From Chitinophagaceae bacterium (GTDB lineage: Bacteria; Bacteroidota; Bacteroidia; Chitinophagales; Chitinophagaceae), in contig JAGXRG010000057.1 of the NCBI GenBank assembly GCA_018335935.1, positions 186,001-250,000 of the forward strand: 64,000 nucleotides of DNA, written 5' to 3'. The first letter of the stretch is position 1. Each line of letters begins with the position of its first letter. The notes beneath the pieces were generated by a model. It worked only from the letters and a program-made list of their open reading frames with translations. It searched no databases and was not told where the DNA came from. Both the position numbers and the translations under genes were made by a program. Positions 34,680 through 44,328 of the stretch are shown piece after piece.

Positions 34680-35132
34680 ATGAGCTTAGAACAAACCGTA
34701 ATGACAGAATTGGTGACTGCAATGAAAGCCAAAGATGATGCAGCTTTGAGAGGATTACGTGCTATAAAAGCAGAAATCATTAAAGCAAAAACCGAACCAG
34801 GGGCTAATGGCAACATCTCTGAAGAAGGTGAATTAAAATTGTTGCAGAAATTAGTAAAACAAAGAAGAGATAGCTTAGAAATCTTTAATCAACAAAATCG
34901 TGCAGATCTTGCTCAAAAAGAACAAGAAGAAATTGCTGTAATTGAAAAATTCTTACCTCAGCAACTTTCTGAACAAGAAATAAAAGGAGAACTTGAAAAA
35001 ATTATTGCTGCTATTGGTGCAAGCTCCCCAGCAGATATGGGTAAAGTAATGGGTGTTGCAACAAAACAATTGGCTGGTAAAGCAGACGGCAAAATTATCT
35101 CTGGTTTAGTAAAAGAAATTTTAGCTAAATAG
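34680..35132 (+). CDS. yqeY: GatB/YqeY-domain protein
   Basis: This 150-residue protein matches the YqeY family, with LRGLRAIKAEIIKAKTEPG, LLQKLVKQRRDSLEIFNQQNR, EEIAVIEKFLPQQLSE and SPADMGKVMGVATKQLAGKADGKIISGLVKEIL. It shares the tRNA-binding C-terminal domain of GatB; the biological role is not firmly known. The ATG at 34680 gives the usual MSLEQTV start; an upstream frame extension overlaps gldC and is rejected. cvpA follows after 3 bp. Confidence 0.93.
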   Translation: MSLEQTVMTELVTAMKAKDDAALRGLRAIKAEIIKAKTEPGANGNISEEGELKLLQKLVKQRRDSLEIFNQQNRADLAQKEQEEIAVIEKFLPQQLSEQEIKGELEKIIAAIGASSPADMGKVMGVATKQLAGKADGKIISGLVKEILAK

Positions 35133-35135
35133 TAT

Positions 35136-35666
35136 ATGGCATTAGATATCATCTTTTTTATTTTGATGATGCTGGCAATTTACAAAGGCTATAGCAAAGG
35201 AATGGTATCTACCCTATTTTCTTTTTTAGCTATTGTTATTGGATTGGTTATTGCATTTAAATTTTCTGCAGTTGTAGCAACTTGGCTTCAGACGAGTACT
35301 AATATTTCAACCTATTGGCTACCCTTTCTATCATTTATCATCATTATGATTGCTATAATTATTATAGCAAAAATTACAACTGGTATTATAGAAAAGATTT
35401 TTCAGCTTGCTATGTTGGGGTGGTTAAATAAACTTTTAGGAATCTTAATTTATGTGTCTTTATACATGATTGTTTTAAGTGGTTTTTTGTTTTTTCTTGA
35501 AAAGATGACTATATTAAAGTCAACAACTTTAAACAATTCTAATGTATATTCAATTGTACAACCCATTGCACCCAAAATGATAGCTGTTTTTGGAAAAGTA
35601 TTGCCATTTGTAAAAGAGTCATTACAGCAATTAGAAAGCTTTTTCAAAGTCAGCACAGTTGTATAA
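35136..35666 (+). CDS. cvpA: CvpA-family membrane protein
   Basis: This 176-residue protein has four predicted membrane segments (about residues 3-20, 28-48, 62-82 and 100-122), and LGWLNKLLGILIYVSLYMIVLSGF fits the CvpA family. CvpA was named for colicin V production and is otherwise poorly understood. It lies 3 bp after yqeY, so gldC-yqeY-cvpA probably form one operon. Confidence 0.85.
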   Translation: MALDIIFFILMMLAIYKGYSKGMVSTLFSFLAIVIGLVIAFKFSAVVATWLQTSTNISTYWLPFLSFIIIMIAIIIIAKITTGIIEKIFQLAMLGWLNKLLGILIYVSLYMIVLSGFLFFLEKMTILKSTTLNNSNVYSIVQPIAPKMIAVFGKVLPFVKESLQQLESFFKVSTVV

Positions 35667-35819
35667 ACATTGTTTTGTTAATTATTAAATAACAGAACAT
35701 TATTGCAATTAATGAGCCGTTAAGATTTATCTTAGCAAATTATAAATAGTAATTGAAATTAGAAGTTTGAAATCATGAAAAATTACTTTTATTTGTAATT
35801 ACCCGACTATAGAAGCATT

Positions 35820-36584
35820 ATGGAATACCAGTTAAAACAATTAGATAAATTTACTTACTTAGAAGAAGGAGAAGGCGAAACTTTGTTATTGCTTCATGGC
35901 TTGTTTGGTGCACTAAGTAATTTTCGAGATTTAATTGAGCATTTTAGAAAAGATTACAAAGTAATAGTGCCCATGTTGCCTTTGTTTACTTTAGACATTT
36001 TTCATACTACTGTTGGAGGCTTAGAAAAATATGTTCATAAATTTATTGAAGCAAAAGAGCTTAACAATATTCACTTACTAGGTAATTCATTAGGTGGACA
36101 TGTGGCTTTAGTGCATGTGTTAAAACATCCAGAAAAAATTAAAACCTTAATCTTAACTGGAAGTTCAGGATTATTTGAAAATGGCATGGGCGATAGCTAT
36201 CCACGTAGAGGCGATAAAGAATATATTCGTAAAAAAACTGAAGTAACTTTTTACGATCCTAAAATGGCAACTGATGAATTGGTGAATGAAGTATTTGAAA
36301 TTACCAATAACAGAATTAAAGTTATTAAAATATTAGCATTAGCTAAAAGTGCTATCAGAAATAATTTAGGTGATGAGTTAAATAAAATACAAACCCCTAC
36401 TTTATTAATTTGGGGCAATAACGATATCATTACACCCCCATTTGTTGCAAAAGAGTTTAATACACTTATTCCAAATAGCGAACTACACTTTATTGATAAG
36501 TGTGGTCATGCTCCTATGATGGAAGTTCCAGATGAGTTTAACGAAATATTAAGTGGCTTCTTGAAAAAATTTAAAGCTGCTTAA
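35820..36584 (+). CDS. Alpha/beta hydrolase
   Basis: This 254-residue hydrolase has LLLLHGLFGALSNF (oxyanion-hole region), the nucleophile elbow GNSLGGH (Ser near residue 93), the acid in LIWGNNDIITPP and the His in CGHAPMMEVPDEF (about 235). The full triad is present. It is typical of the proline iminopeptidase/MenH-like group; the substrate is not known. The CBS-domain gene follows 48 bp downstream. Confidence 0.9.
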   Translation: MEYQLKQLDKFTYLEEGEGETLLLLHGLFGALSNFRDLIEHFRKDYKVIVPMLPLFTLDIFHTTVGGLEKYVHKFIEAKELNNIHLLGNSLGGHVALVHVLKHPEKIKTLILTGSSGLFENGMGDSYPRRGDKEYIRKKTEVTFYDPKMATDELVNEVFEITNNRIKVIKILALAKSAIRNNLGDELNKIQTPTLLIWGNNDIITPPFVAKEFNTLIPNSELHFIDKCGHAPMMEVPDEFNEILSGFLKKFKAA

Positions 36585-36632
36585 GCAACTTTTTTCCATT
36601 TTTATCGTCTTTATAGATAAGAAGATTAGTTT

Positions 36633-37292
36633 ATGACTACATCACAAATTATTCAAACCACTTATCCGGCACTGAGATTGTTAGATAAAGCCTCATTTGC
36701 ATTACAGCTCATGGAGGATTATGATGTATTGCATTTGCCAGTTAAATCTGAAGATAAATTTGTGGGCCTGATTAGCAAACTTGATATTTTAGATGCAGAA
36801 CCTACAGATACTTTAGCAACCTTACAAGATTTGTTTATTATTCAATATGCTACAACAAACGAGCACTTGGTAAATATTTTAAAGAAGCTTACTTCAAATA
36901 ATTTATCCATCTTACCAATTATTGATCAAAATTTTACAATCATTAATTGTTTATCAAGTGTTGATATTCTTGAAGCAACTAGCAAGTTTTTAGGAAATGA
37001 TGAATCTGGAGGTTTAATTGTTTTAGAAATAGAAAGAAGAAATTATTCTTTTGGTGAAATTAATAGATTGGTTGAAACCAATGACGCCTACATTACACAA
37101 CTCAATACTTTTTTTGAACAAAGCACAGGCTTACTAATAGTAACCATAAAAATTAATAAAGTAGAGGTTAGCGATATTGTTGCAACCTTTCAACGTTACG
37201 AATATGGTATTAGATATTTCTTAGGAGAAGAACAATACAATAATGAATTAAAAGATAATTACGAAAATCTTTTAGCTTTCTTAAAAGTTTAA
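36633..37292 (+). CDS. CBS-domain protein
   Basis: This 219-residue protein has a CBS pair at about residues 5-125 (PALRLLDKASFALQLMEDYDVLHLPVKSEDKFVGLISKLDIL and then LVNILKKLTSNNLSILPIIDQNFTIINCLSSVDIL). A C-terminal region follows that looks like an ACT-type domain (GGLIVLEIERRNYSFGEINRLVETNDAYI). CBS pairs bind adenosine nucleotides and act as sensors. Its target is unknown. Its stop abuts the convergent recO stop. Confidence 0.87.
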   Translation: MTTSQIIQTTYPALRLLDKASFALQLMEDYDVLHLPVKSEDKFVGLISKLDILDAEPTDTLATLQDLFIIQYATTNEHLVNILKKLTSNNLSILPIIDQNFTIINCLSSVDILEATSKFLGNDESGGLIVLEIERRNYSFGEINRLVETNDAYITQLNTFFEQSTGLLIVTIKINKVEVSDIVATFQRYEYGIRYFLGEEQYNNELKDNYENLLAFLKV

Positions 37293-38039
37293 TTAATCTA
37301 GCACCTCCTTCAACACATTCAAGGTTTTTAATTCAATAAAATTTGAAATATGTAAAGCAAAATATTGATTAAAACAATCAATCATTTGTCGTCTGATATT
37401 TTTATTTAATGCAATTACATTCAATTCATTCAAATTATTAGATGCCAATACTTGTGCAACTTTTGTTGATAATGGAGGTTCAATAAAATAAGGATGATGA
37501 GGAGCTTGATGAGTAAAAAATCCTTCCTGAACGTCTAAAATATTATTATCGCTACTATAGTTATTCTGAATTCCAAAACCTAAAGCTTCTCCAAGTTTCA
37601 AAGCAAAATACAAAGGAAAATTTGCTGTACCTGCAGCTGCTGTTTGATCAAGTTGAATTAAACTATCTTCAATAAAATAATACAATTCATTATTAGCCTC
37701 GGGTTGTTTAATACTATGTTGTACCAACTCAACTGCAAACATAGCAACTGCATTTTTTACCACATTAAAAAAAACATCTTGATACAAATATTTCCATTGA
37801 TATTCTTTAACAAACTGTATTTGTTTTTGTTCGTTGTGATAAACTTGCATATCTAAAATAGCAGCAGGAGTAAAATAGTTTGCATTCGAAAGACCCTTTT
37901 TACTTGTTTTTCTTACTCCCTTAATTATATAACTCTGCAGACCAAATAGTTCAGTATAAATACTAGCTATAACACTAGTATCGCCATACTTTACACATCG
38001 TAAAACAATGCCATTGGTTTTATGAATTGTATTGCTCAA
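37293..38039 (-). CDS. recO: DNA repair protein RecO
   Basis: This 248-residue protein matches RecO, with TNGIVLRCVKYGDTSVIASIYTELFG at the N-terminal OB-fold, GVRKTSKKG, and the helical C-terminal part with AVELVQHSIKQPEANNELYYFIEDSL and LYFALKLGEALGFGI. RecO works with RecR and RecF to load RecA onto SSB-coated DNA. The Cys-based zinc motif of some RecO proteins is absent. It lies 3 bp after ruvC on the same strand, so the two repair genes form a unit. Confidence 0.92.
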   Translation of the reverse strand: MSNTIHKTNGIVLRCVKYGDTSVIASIYTELFGLQSYIIKGVRKTSKKGLSNANYFTPAAILDMQVYHNEQKQIQFVKEYQWKYLYQDVFFNVVKNAVAMFAVELVQHSIKQPEANNELYYFIEDSLIQLDQTAAAGTANFPLYFALKLGEALGFGIQNNYSSDNNILDVQEGFFTHQAPHHPYFIEPPLSTKVAQVLASNNLNELNVIALNKNIRRQMIDCFNQYFALHISNFIELKTLNVLKEVLD

Positions 38040-38042
38040 TGC

Positions 38043-38600
38043 CTATTTAAGTTTTGTAGGATTCTTGGCAACAAAATCACCCCAATCTTTAAATCCTTTA
38101 CCCTGTTTGGCTAAAACAGATGTAGATTGATAGTAATGACAAAGGGCAACAGCTAAGGCATCTGTGGCATCAAAATATTGAGGCTTTTCTTCAATATGTA
38201 ACACTCGTTGTAACATTTTCCAAACTTGATCTTTATCTGCATTTCCATTACCTGTAATAGATTGTTTTACTTTTTTGGGTGAATATTCCGTAACTGTTAA
38301 TCCACCTTGCATAGCAGCTGCAATAGCAACACCTTGAGCCCTTCCCAACTTTAACATACTTTGTACATTCTTACCAAAAAAAGGAGCTTCAATTGCAAAA
38401 GATGATGGTTGATATAATGTAATCAGCTCAGTAATTTTTATATGAATTTTTTCTAACCTATGGTAAATATCTTTATGATGAGATAATTTTAATACATCCA
38501 TTAATAATACTTGCGATTGGTTGTTTGTGGCTTGTAATAAAGCAAAACCCATAAATTGAGTACCAGGATCTACACCTAAAATTATATTGGCTTTTTTCAT
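38043..38600 (-). CDS. ruvC: Crossover junction endodeoxyribonuclease RuvC
   Basis: RuvC resolves Holliday junctions. The 185-residue protein has the catalytic acids in ILGVDPGTQFMGF (Asp near 11), SFAIEAPFFGKNV (Glu near 70) and the final FDATDALAVALCHY (two Asp, near 143). KVKQSITGNGNADKDQV is also characteristic. It is transcribed with recO downstream. RuvA and RuvB are not in this window. Confidence 0.95.
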   Translation of the reverse strand: MKKANIILGVDPGTQFMGFALLQATNNQSQVLLMDVLKLSHHKDIYHRLEKIHIKITELITLYQPSSFAIEAPFFGKNVQSMLKLGRAQGVAIAAAMQGGLTVTEYSPKKVKQSITGNGNADKDQVWKMLQRVLHIEEKPQYFDATDALAVALCHYYQSTSVLAKQGKGFKDWGDFVAKNPTKLK

Positions 38601-38645
38601 CTCAGCAGCTAAAGTAACAATTAATGTGTATTGCCTTTATTTTTG

Positions 38646-39656
38646 ATGTACAACTTAAACAAACCACAATTGAATAAAAAATTAAAACACTTCATCAATT
38701 ATGTAATTGGCCCTATTTTGTTTGTATGGTTTTCTGTTTCAATTTATCACCAAATCATTAACCAGAAAGATTTTTTAAAAACCTGGACTAATATTCAAAA
38801 TAATTTTTCTACACAAGAGTGGATGTATTGTGGTTTGGTGTTTTTATTAATGTTTGTGAATTGGGGTTTAGAAACAAGAAAATGGCAAATACTCATAAAA
38901 AGTATTCAAGAAGTAAAATTTTTAACTGCATTTAAAGCAGTGTTTAGTGGACAAGCATTTGCACTTAATACTATTAATAATCTTGGAGAATATGTTGGCA
39001 GAGTATTGTTCTTAAATGATGGCAATCGTTTACGAGCAATATCATTAACCATGGTTGGAAGTATGAGTCAGGTTATTGTAACTTTTGTAATGGGTGCTGT
39101 TTCTTTATTTTTAGCAAGAGTACTTTTTTCTGAACAAGGTATGGGAGATGGTGGATTAAATGCTTTTTGGTATAATGGTTTAATGTTTGTTTTAGTTACC
39201 TGTACCATTTTATTAATAATGATTTATTATAGTTTGTCGTGGGTAACTAAAGCTGTTGAAAAAATAAGTTTTGTTAAAAAATATGCTTTTCTTATTCAGA
39301 AAGTAGAAGAATTTACACATAAAGAACTATCTAAAGTTTTGTTATATTCTTTAGTAAGGTATGCAGTGTTTGTAATTCAATATTTAATTTTATTACACGT
39401 ATTTCAGGTAGAAGCCAACTTGCTTTTATTAATACTAATGATTTGTATTGTTTTTTTAATACTTGCAATTGTGCCTACTATAGCATTAACAGAATTGGGT
39501 TTACGAGGGCAAGTAAGTATTTTAATGTTAGGAATGGTGAGTACTAATACTGCTGGTATTGTATTTACTGCAACAGCAATATGGTGTATTAACAGAGCCT
39601 TTCCGGCTTTGGCAGGAAGTTTGTTTATTATAGGTGTAAAATTATTTAAGCGATAA
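38646..39656 (+). CDS. Flippase-like membrane protein (LPG synthase TM / UPF0104)
   Basis: This 336-residue protein has about eight membrane segments and matches the lysylphosphatidylglycerol-synthase TM region family, with FNTINNLGEYVGRVLF-like and TALTELGLRGQVSILMLG segments. Proteins with only this module are thought to move or handle lipids; the substrate is unknown. The ATG at 38646 directly follows a TATTTTTG sequence (38638-38645). If that is the true -7 box, the transcript could not include this ATG, so either a downstream TTG is used or the box is a coincidence. Confidence 0.8.
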   Translation: MYNLNKPQLNKKLKHFINYVIGPILFVWFSVSIYHQIINQKDFLKTWTNIQNNFSTQEWMYCGLVFLLMFVNWGLETRKWQILIKSIQEVKFLTAFKAVFSGQAFALNTINNLGEYVGRVLFLNDGNRLRAISLTMVGSMSQVIVTFVMGAVSLFLARVLFSEQGMGDGGLNAFWYNGLMFVLVTCTILLIMIYYSLSWVTKAVEKISFVKKYAFLIQKVEEFTHKELSKVLLYSLVRYAVFVIQYLILLHVFQVEANLLLLILMICIVFLILAIVPTIALTELGLRGQVSILMLGMVSTNTAGIVFTATAIWCINRAFPALAGSLFIIGVKLFKR

Positions 39657-39672
39657 TTTAAAAATAAATTGA

Positions 39673-40467
39673 ATGAAAAAATTATTATCATTTCTCATTT
39701 GGACTACAGTGGCTGTGCTTCCTTTAAGAGCAGGAGATAATTTTTGTGGTATAAGAAACAACGCTTTTTTAGATGGAGAAAGAATAGACTATGATATTTT
39801 TTATTCTGTTATTGGTTTATATGTAAATGCAGGAAATGCAAGCTTTACAACCAAATTAGAAAACTTAAATAACAAACCCGTTTATCATGTTATAGGTAGT
39901 GGAAGCAGCAATACTAGTTACGATTGGATTTTTAAAGTAAGAGATCAATACGAAAGTTATTTTGATACAGCTACACTACAACCCTATAAGTTTATTCGTA
40001 ATGTTAATGAAGGTGGATTTAAAATTTACGAAAATGTTAGCTTCAATCAAAAAACCAATACTGCCATTACCGACAAAGGTGTTTTTAAAGTGCCGAGTTG
40101 TATACAAGATGTATTAAGTTCAATTTATTATGCTCGAAACATTAATTATAACGCCTACAAGCCAGAAGATAAAATTCCTTTTAATATGTTTTTAGATAAT
40201 GAAGTGCATCAGCTTTATATCAAATACATGGGCAAAGAGAAAATTAAAACCCGCTTTGGTAAATTTAGAGCTATAAAGTTTAAGCCCTTATTAGTTAAAG
40301 GAACCATATTTGAAGGAGGAGAAGGCATGACCGTTTGGGTAAGTGATGATGAGAACCATATTCCATTGAGAATTGAAAGCCCTATTGTTGTTGGAAGCAT
40401 CAAGGTTGATATGATGGAATATGAAAATATTCGCTATCCTTTATCCTCTCTTATTAGTAGAAGATAA
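39673..40467 (+). CDS. DUF3108 protein
   Basis: This 264-residue exported protein has a signal peptide (1-21). It continues with the DUF3108 pattern FLDGERIDYDIFYSVIGLYVNAGNASF, VRDQYESYFDTATLQPYKFIRNVNEGG, PSCIQDVLSSIYYAR and MTVWVSDDENHIPLRIESPIVVGSIKVDM. The fold resembles lipocalin-like or LolA-like periplasmic beta sheets; the function is unknown. It lies 16 bp after the flippase-like gene on the same strand. Confidence 0.88.
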   Translation: MKKLLSFLIWTTVAVLPLRAGDNFCGIRNNAFLDGERIDYDIFYSVIGLYVNAGNASFTTKLENLNNKPVYHVIGSGSSNTSYDWIFKVRDQYESYFDTATLQPYKFIRNVNEGGFKIYENVSFNQKTNTAITDKGVFKVPSCIQDVLSSIYYARNINYNAYKPEDKIPFNMFLDNEVHQLYIKYMGKEKIKTRFGKFRAIKFKPLLVKGTIFEGGEGMTVWVSDDENHIPLRIESPIVVGSIKVDMMEYENIRYPLSSLISRR

Positions 40468-40508
40468 TTTAATATGGTGCTTACAAAAATCATTTTATTT
40501 TCGTAAGC

Positions 40509-41741
40509 ATGAGTAAAACTACAAGTTATCCAAAAGATAAAATCAATATACTTTTTTTAGAAAACATTAGCGATAAAGCCGTTGAATATTTTAAACAACA
40601 AGGCTATGCAAATGTTAGAAAACTAAATGGGGCCTTAAGTGAAGATGAATTAATAAAAGAGCTTAAAAATGTTCATCTATTAGGCATTCGTTCTAAAACT
40701 CAAATCACAAAAAAAGTTTTATTAGCAGCACCAAAGCTTCAGGCCATTGGTTGTTTTTGTATTGGTGTTAATCAAGTAGATCTTGAAACAGCCACTCAAT
40801 TAGGCGTTGCAGTCTTTAATGCACCATATAGTAATACCAGAAGTGTAGCAGAATTAATTATTGGTTTATCTATTATGCTCATTAGAAGAATTCCAGATAA
40901 AAATAAAGCAGCACACGAGGGTATTTGGTTAAAAGAAGCTAATGGTAGTTTTGAATTAAGAGGCAAAACCTTAGGCATTATTGGATATGGCAATATTGGA
41001 TATCAGGTTTCGGTACTTGCAGAAAACATGGGCATGAAAGTAATTTTTTATGATGTTTTAAAAAGACTACCCTTAGGCAATGCTGCTGCTGCCAATAGTT
41101 TAAAAGAAGTATTACAGCTATCAGACATTGTTACTCTTCATTTACCAGAAAATGAAAGCACAAAAAATTTAATCAATAAACAAACTTTAAAATATTTCAA
41201 AAAAGGTAGTTTATTAATTAACTATGCAAGAGGAACTGTGGTTAATTTAGATGATTTAGCAGAAGCATTACAATCAAATAAAATTGCAGGAGCAGCTGTT
41301 GATGTTTTTCCTGAAGAACCAGAAAAAAGCGGTGATGCTTTTTCAACTCCTATTCAAAATCTTTCAAATGTTATTTTAACTCCACATATTGGAGGAAGCA
41401 CAGAAGAAGCACAGGTAAATATTGGAGAAGATGTAAGTAATAAACTGTTTAACTATTTAGAGAAGGGAATTTCATTTGGGTCACACTCTTTACCAGAATT
41501 AAATTTACCTCCTATTGATGGGGCACATAGAATATTGCATATTCATAAAAATGTTCCTGGAATACTCAGTAAAATCAATAGTTCTTTATCAAAAAACCAA
41601 ATTAATATTTTAGGTCAGTATTTAAAAACCAATGACCAAATTGGCTATGTAGTAGTTGATGTAGATAAAAAGATTTCAACACAAGCTTTAGCTGTACTTA
41701 AGCATATTAGAAATACTATTAAAGTAAGAATATTGTATTAA
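40509..41741 (+). CDS. serA: D-3-phosphoglycerate dehydrogenase SerA
   Basis: SerA oxidises 3-phosphoglycerate, the first step of serine synthesis. The 410-residue protein (E. coli length) has LGIRSKTQITKKVL at the start of the catalytic part and the NAD motif GIIGYGNIGYQVSVLAENMGM (about 157-177). VTLHLPENESTKNLIN, INYARGTVVNLDDLAEAL and TPHIGGSTEEAQ (catalytic His) follow. A C-terminal ACT domain (HKNVPGILSKINSSLSKNQINILGQYLKTN) points to serine feedback control. A TATTTTCG box is at 40496-40503. Confidence 0.94.
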   Translation: MSKTTSYPKDKINILFLENISDKAVEYFKQQGYANVRKLNGALSEDELIKELKNVHLLGIRSKTQITKKVLLAAPKLQAIGCFCIGVNQVDLETATQLGVAVFNAPYSNTRSVAELIIGLSIMLIRRIPDKNKAAHEGIWLKEANGSFELRGKTLGIIGYGNIGYQVSVLAENMGMKVIFYDVLKRLPLGNAAAANSLKEVLQLSDIVTLHLPENESTKNLINKQTLKYFKKGSLLINYARGTVVNLDDLAEALQSNKIAGAAVDVFPEEPEKSGDAFSTPIQNLSNVILTPHIGGSTEEAQVNIGEDVSNKLFNYLEKGISFGSHSLPELNLPPIDGAHRILHIHKNVPGILSKINSSLSKNQINILGQYLKTNDQIGYVVVDVDKKISTQALAVLKHIRNTIKVRILY

Positions 41742-41748
41742 AATAAAA

Positions 41749-42051
41749 TTAGGTATTAACGATCTCTTCAATAGTAGCACCAATGCCTCTATCTGTAATA
41801 GCAGTGCACATATTTTTGAGGGTTTCAAAATCACCATTTTTTACAGCATATTTTCCTTGAAAATGTATGAACATAGCACATTGTTCTGCTTGTTCAAATG
41901 TATGCTGACAAACTTCCACCAATGTTTCAATTACCCAATCAAACGTATTGACTTCATCATTCCAAACAATTAATGAAAAAGAAAAGCCTTGTGTAGTTAA
42001 AGCTTCAGTAATGTTTAATTCTTTAATATTAAAATCACTTTGAACCATCAT
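41749..42051 (-). CDS. clpS: ATP-dependent Clp protease adaptor ClpS
   Basis: This 100-residue protein is the ClpS adaptor that brings N-degron substrates to ClpAP. It shows SLIVWNDEVNTFDWVIETLVEVCQHT, FIHFQGKYAVKNGDFETLKNMC, and the DEVNTFDWV segment that contributes to the N-end residue pocket. A -7 box TACATTTG (42064-42057, minus) lies 5 bases before the ATG at 42051. Two adjacent ATGs are possible starts. It is convergent to serA. Confidence 0.93.
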   Translation of the reverse strand: MMVQSDFNIKELNITEALTTQGFSFSLIVWNDEVNTFDWVIETLVEVCQHTFEQAEQCAMFIHFQGKYAVKNGDFETLKNMCTAITDRGIGATIEEIVNT

Positions 42052-42221
42052 AATAACAAATGTAGAAATTAGTTTTTAAATAACGATGTGTAATATGATA
42101 GATTGTACACATGCTAACAATTTTATTATTGTGTTTCAATAAAAATATTTTATTGTGTAGCTATTTTTTATCAGTGAAAACTTAGTGAAAAGTAATTACT
42201 TTAGGGCTCTCGTTTATTATA

Positions 42222-43481
42222 ATGATTTTATTAAGGCATATTCCATTTTTAAAACAAGTACTACTTTTTAGCGTAACTGCTTTTGGTGGTCCACAGGGTC
42301 ATTATGGAATGATGCTGAAAACTTTTGTTAATAAAAGAAGAGATGTTTCTGAAACAGAGTTACTAGAGTTTAATGCTTTTTGTAACATGTTACCTGGTGC
42401 ATCTTCTACTCAAACCATTACTTTAATAGGATACAAAAGAGGAGGATTATCATTAGCATTTTTAACCTTATTTATTTGGATATTACCAGCTAGTATGTTA
42501 ATGGGAGGATTATCTTTTTTAATGGATTATCTTCAAAATAAATCCCTGCCACTTCATATATTTCTTTTTGTGCAACCCATGGCAGTTGGTTTTATTATGT
42601 TTTCGGCTTGGAGGCTTTTAGGTATTAGTATTAAAAATACAATTACAAAAGTAATATTGGTGGTTGTTGCAGTAGCTACATTTATTGCTTTTAAAACACC
42701 ATGGGTTTTTCCTGCTGTAATTATTCTTGCAGGTATTGCCACAAATTTTAGCAAGGTTCGTATTCCTGCAATGACGATTCCAAGTAAAAAAATAAAATGG
42801 GGTAATTTATTTATATTTTTTCTCATTTTCATTGTTGCAGGATATACTAGTGAAATGGCAACAAGACATAATTGGAAAAATCAAAAACTATATAACCTCT
42901 TCGAAAATAATTATCGTTTTAGTAGTCTGGTTTTTGGTGGAGGAGATGTTTTAATGCCAATGATGTACGAACAATATGTTGTTAGGCCATTAAGTAAAAA
43001 AGTAGTTGAAAAAAAACGCGATGTATTAAAGATGAACAAAAGCGATTTTTTAACAGGCTATGGAATAGTTAGAGCCATTCCGGGTCCTGTGTTTTCTATT
43101 GGTTCATATACAGGTGGAATGTTGTTGAGAAAAGAAGGAAATAGTTTTATTCAATTAATGGGATGTGTTTTAGGCACCATTGCCATTTTTCTACCTAGTG
43201 CATTATTGGTCTTATTCTTTTTTCCTGTATGGAATAATTTAAAACGCTATGCCGTTATTTATAGATCTTTAGAAGGTATTAATGCTGCTGTTGTTGGCAT
43301 TATGTTTGGCTCAATATTTTATTTATTGAAAGATTTTTTTTATGAATCTATTCTAGAAAATAGATTTCATGGCTGGCTTTCTCTTATCATTAGTTTTATT
43401 ACTTTCATTTTATTGCATAAAACTAAAATTCCAGCTCCTATTATTGTGGTAAGCTGTTTAATTATAGGCTTGTTTTACTAA
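42222..43481 (+). CDS. chrA: Chromate transporter ChrA family
   Basis: This 419-residue membrane protein is a full-length (two-domain) CHR transporter. Both halves show the family signature, [16 protein letters not shown] near residue 15 and [21 protein letters not shown] near 232. Characteristic [15 protein letters not shown] and [20 protein letters not shown] (PGP) motifs follow in the two halves. CHR proteins expel chromate, but in organisms like this the real substrate could be another anion. It is transcribed alone. Confidence 0.92.
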   Translation: MILLRHIPFLKQVLLFSVTAFGGPQGHYGMMLKTFVNKRRDVSETELLEFNAFCNMLPGASSTQTITLIGYKRGGLSLAFLTLFIWILPASMLMGGLSFLMDYLQNKSLPLHIFLFVQPMAVGFIMFSAWRLLGISIKNTITKVILVVVAVATFIAFKTPWVFPAVIILAGIATNFSKVRIPAMTIPSKKIKWGNLFIFFLIFIVAGYTSEMATRHNWKNQKLYNLFENNYRFSSLVFGGGDVLMPMMYEQYVVRPLSKKVVEKKRDVLKMNKSDFLTGYGIVRAIPGPVFSIGSYTGGMLLRKEGNSFIQLMGCVLGTIAIFLPSALLVLFFFPVWNNLKRYAVIYRSLEGINAAVVGIMFGSIFYLLKDFFYESILENRFHGWLSLIISFITFILLHKTKIPAPIIVVSCLIIGLFY

Positions 43482-43568
43482 TTCAGCGGCTCGTTTAAAA
43501 AATTACCATCTTTTTAAGAACAGTTTAGTGCTACTTGTTTTACTTTGCCACATTAAAATAATTTAAGT

Positions 43569-44261
43569 ATGAAGAAAATTTGTCTAACTGCACTGACTAT
43601 TTTAAGTATAACACTTGTTTTTTCTCAGCCCAAAAAATCTTCTAAAACAAAAAATATTTTTAAAGATTTGAGAGATAGTACCAGTTATGCTTTAGGAGTA
43701 AACATTGGACAAAATTTAAAAGCTCAAAACTTAGATGGCATTGATCCATTAGTTTTATATAAAGGGTTAAGCGATGTGCTATTAAAGAAAACATTACAAC
43801 TCAATGAAGCAGATGCTAGTCGCTGTGTTAATACCTATGTACAAAAAATAAATAGTTTTAAAGCGTCAGCAGTAAAACAAGCTGGACAAAAATTTTTGGC
43901 TGAAAATGCAAAAAAACCAGGAGTAATTAGTATGCCTGGTGGTTGGCAATATCAAATATTAAAGCAAGGTGAAAGTGCAGAACACCCAAGCCCTAATGAT
44001 AGAGTTAAATGTCATTATCACGGTATGTTAATAGATGGAACAGTGTTTGATAGTTCTGTTGAAAGAGGAGAGCCAATGACTTTTGGCTTAAACCAAGTAA
44101 TTCGTGGGTGGACTGTTTCTGTGCCTATGATGACTGTTGGTAGCAAGTGGAGAATATTTTTACCAAGCGATTTAGCTTATGGCGATAATGCTGCTGGTGA
44201 AAAAATTCCAGGCGGATCTGCATTAATCTTTGAAATAGAATTATTAGCAATAGAAAAATAA
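43569..44261 (+). CDS. FKBP-type peptidyl-prolyl isomerase
   Basis: This 230-residue exported protein has a signal peptide (1-19) and an N-terminal dimerisation helix region (about 30-110, DSTSYALGVNIGQNLKAQ). An FKBP domain follows (about 125-228), with YQILKQGESAEHPSPNDRVKCHYHGMLIDGTVFDSS, QVIRGWTVSVPMMTVGSKWRIFLPSDLAYG and GSALIFEIELL. It resembles Mip/FkpA folding catalysts of the periplasm. Confidence 0.93.
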   Translation: MKKICLTALTILSITLVFSQPKKSSKTKNIFKDLRDSTSYALGVNIGQNLKAQNLDGIDPLVLYKGLSDVLLKKTLQLNEADASRCVNTYVQKINSFKASAVKQAGQKFLAENAKKPGVISMPGGWQYQILKQGESAEHPSPNDRVKCHYHGMLIDGTVFDSSVERGEPMTFGLNQVIRGWTVSVPMMTVGSKWRIFLPSDLAYGDNAAGEKIPGGSALIFEIELLAIEK

Positions 44262-44291
44262 AATTTAAAATCTGTTTATTATTTAAGGCGA

Positions 44292-44319
44292 CTTTAAACC
44301 TTAAACTTTAAACCTTAAA
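44292..44319. repeat. Two perfect copies of a 14-bp tandem repeat
   Basis: CTTTAAACCTTAAA occurs twice back to back in the gap before the transketolase gene. It may be replication slippage or part of a regulatory element; nothing else supports a function. Confidence 0.7.
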
Positions 44320-44328
44320 CATTATTCA

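Noticed and set aside
38638-38648. TATTTTTG directly before the ATG of the flippase-like gene as its promoter
   Set aside because: With the box touching the ATG, transcription would begin inside the gene; no -33 element is present. I kept the gene start and did not call a promoter.
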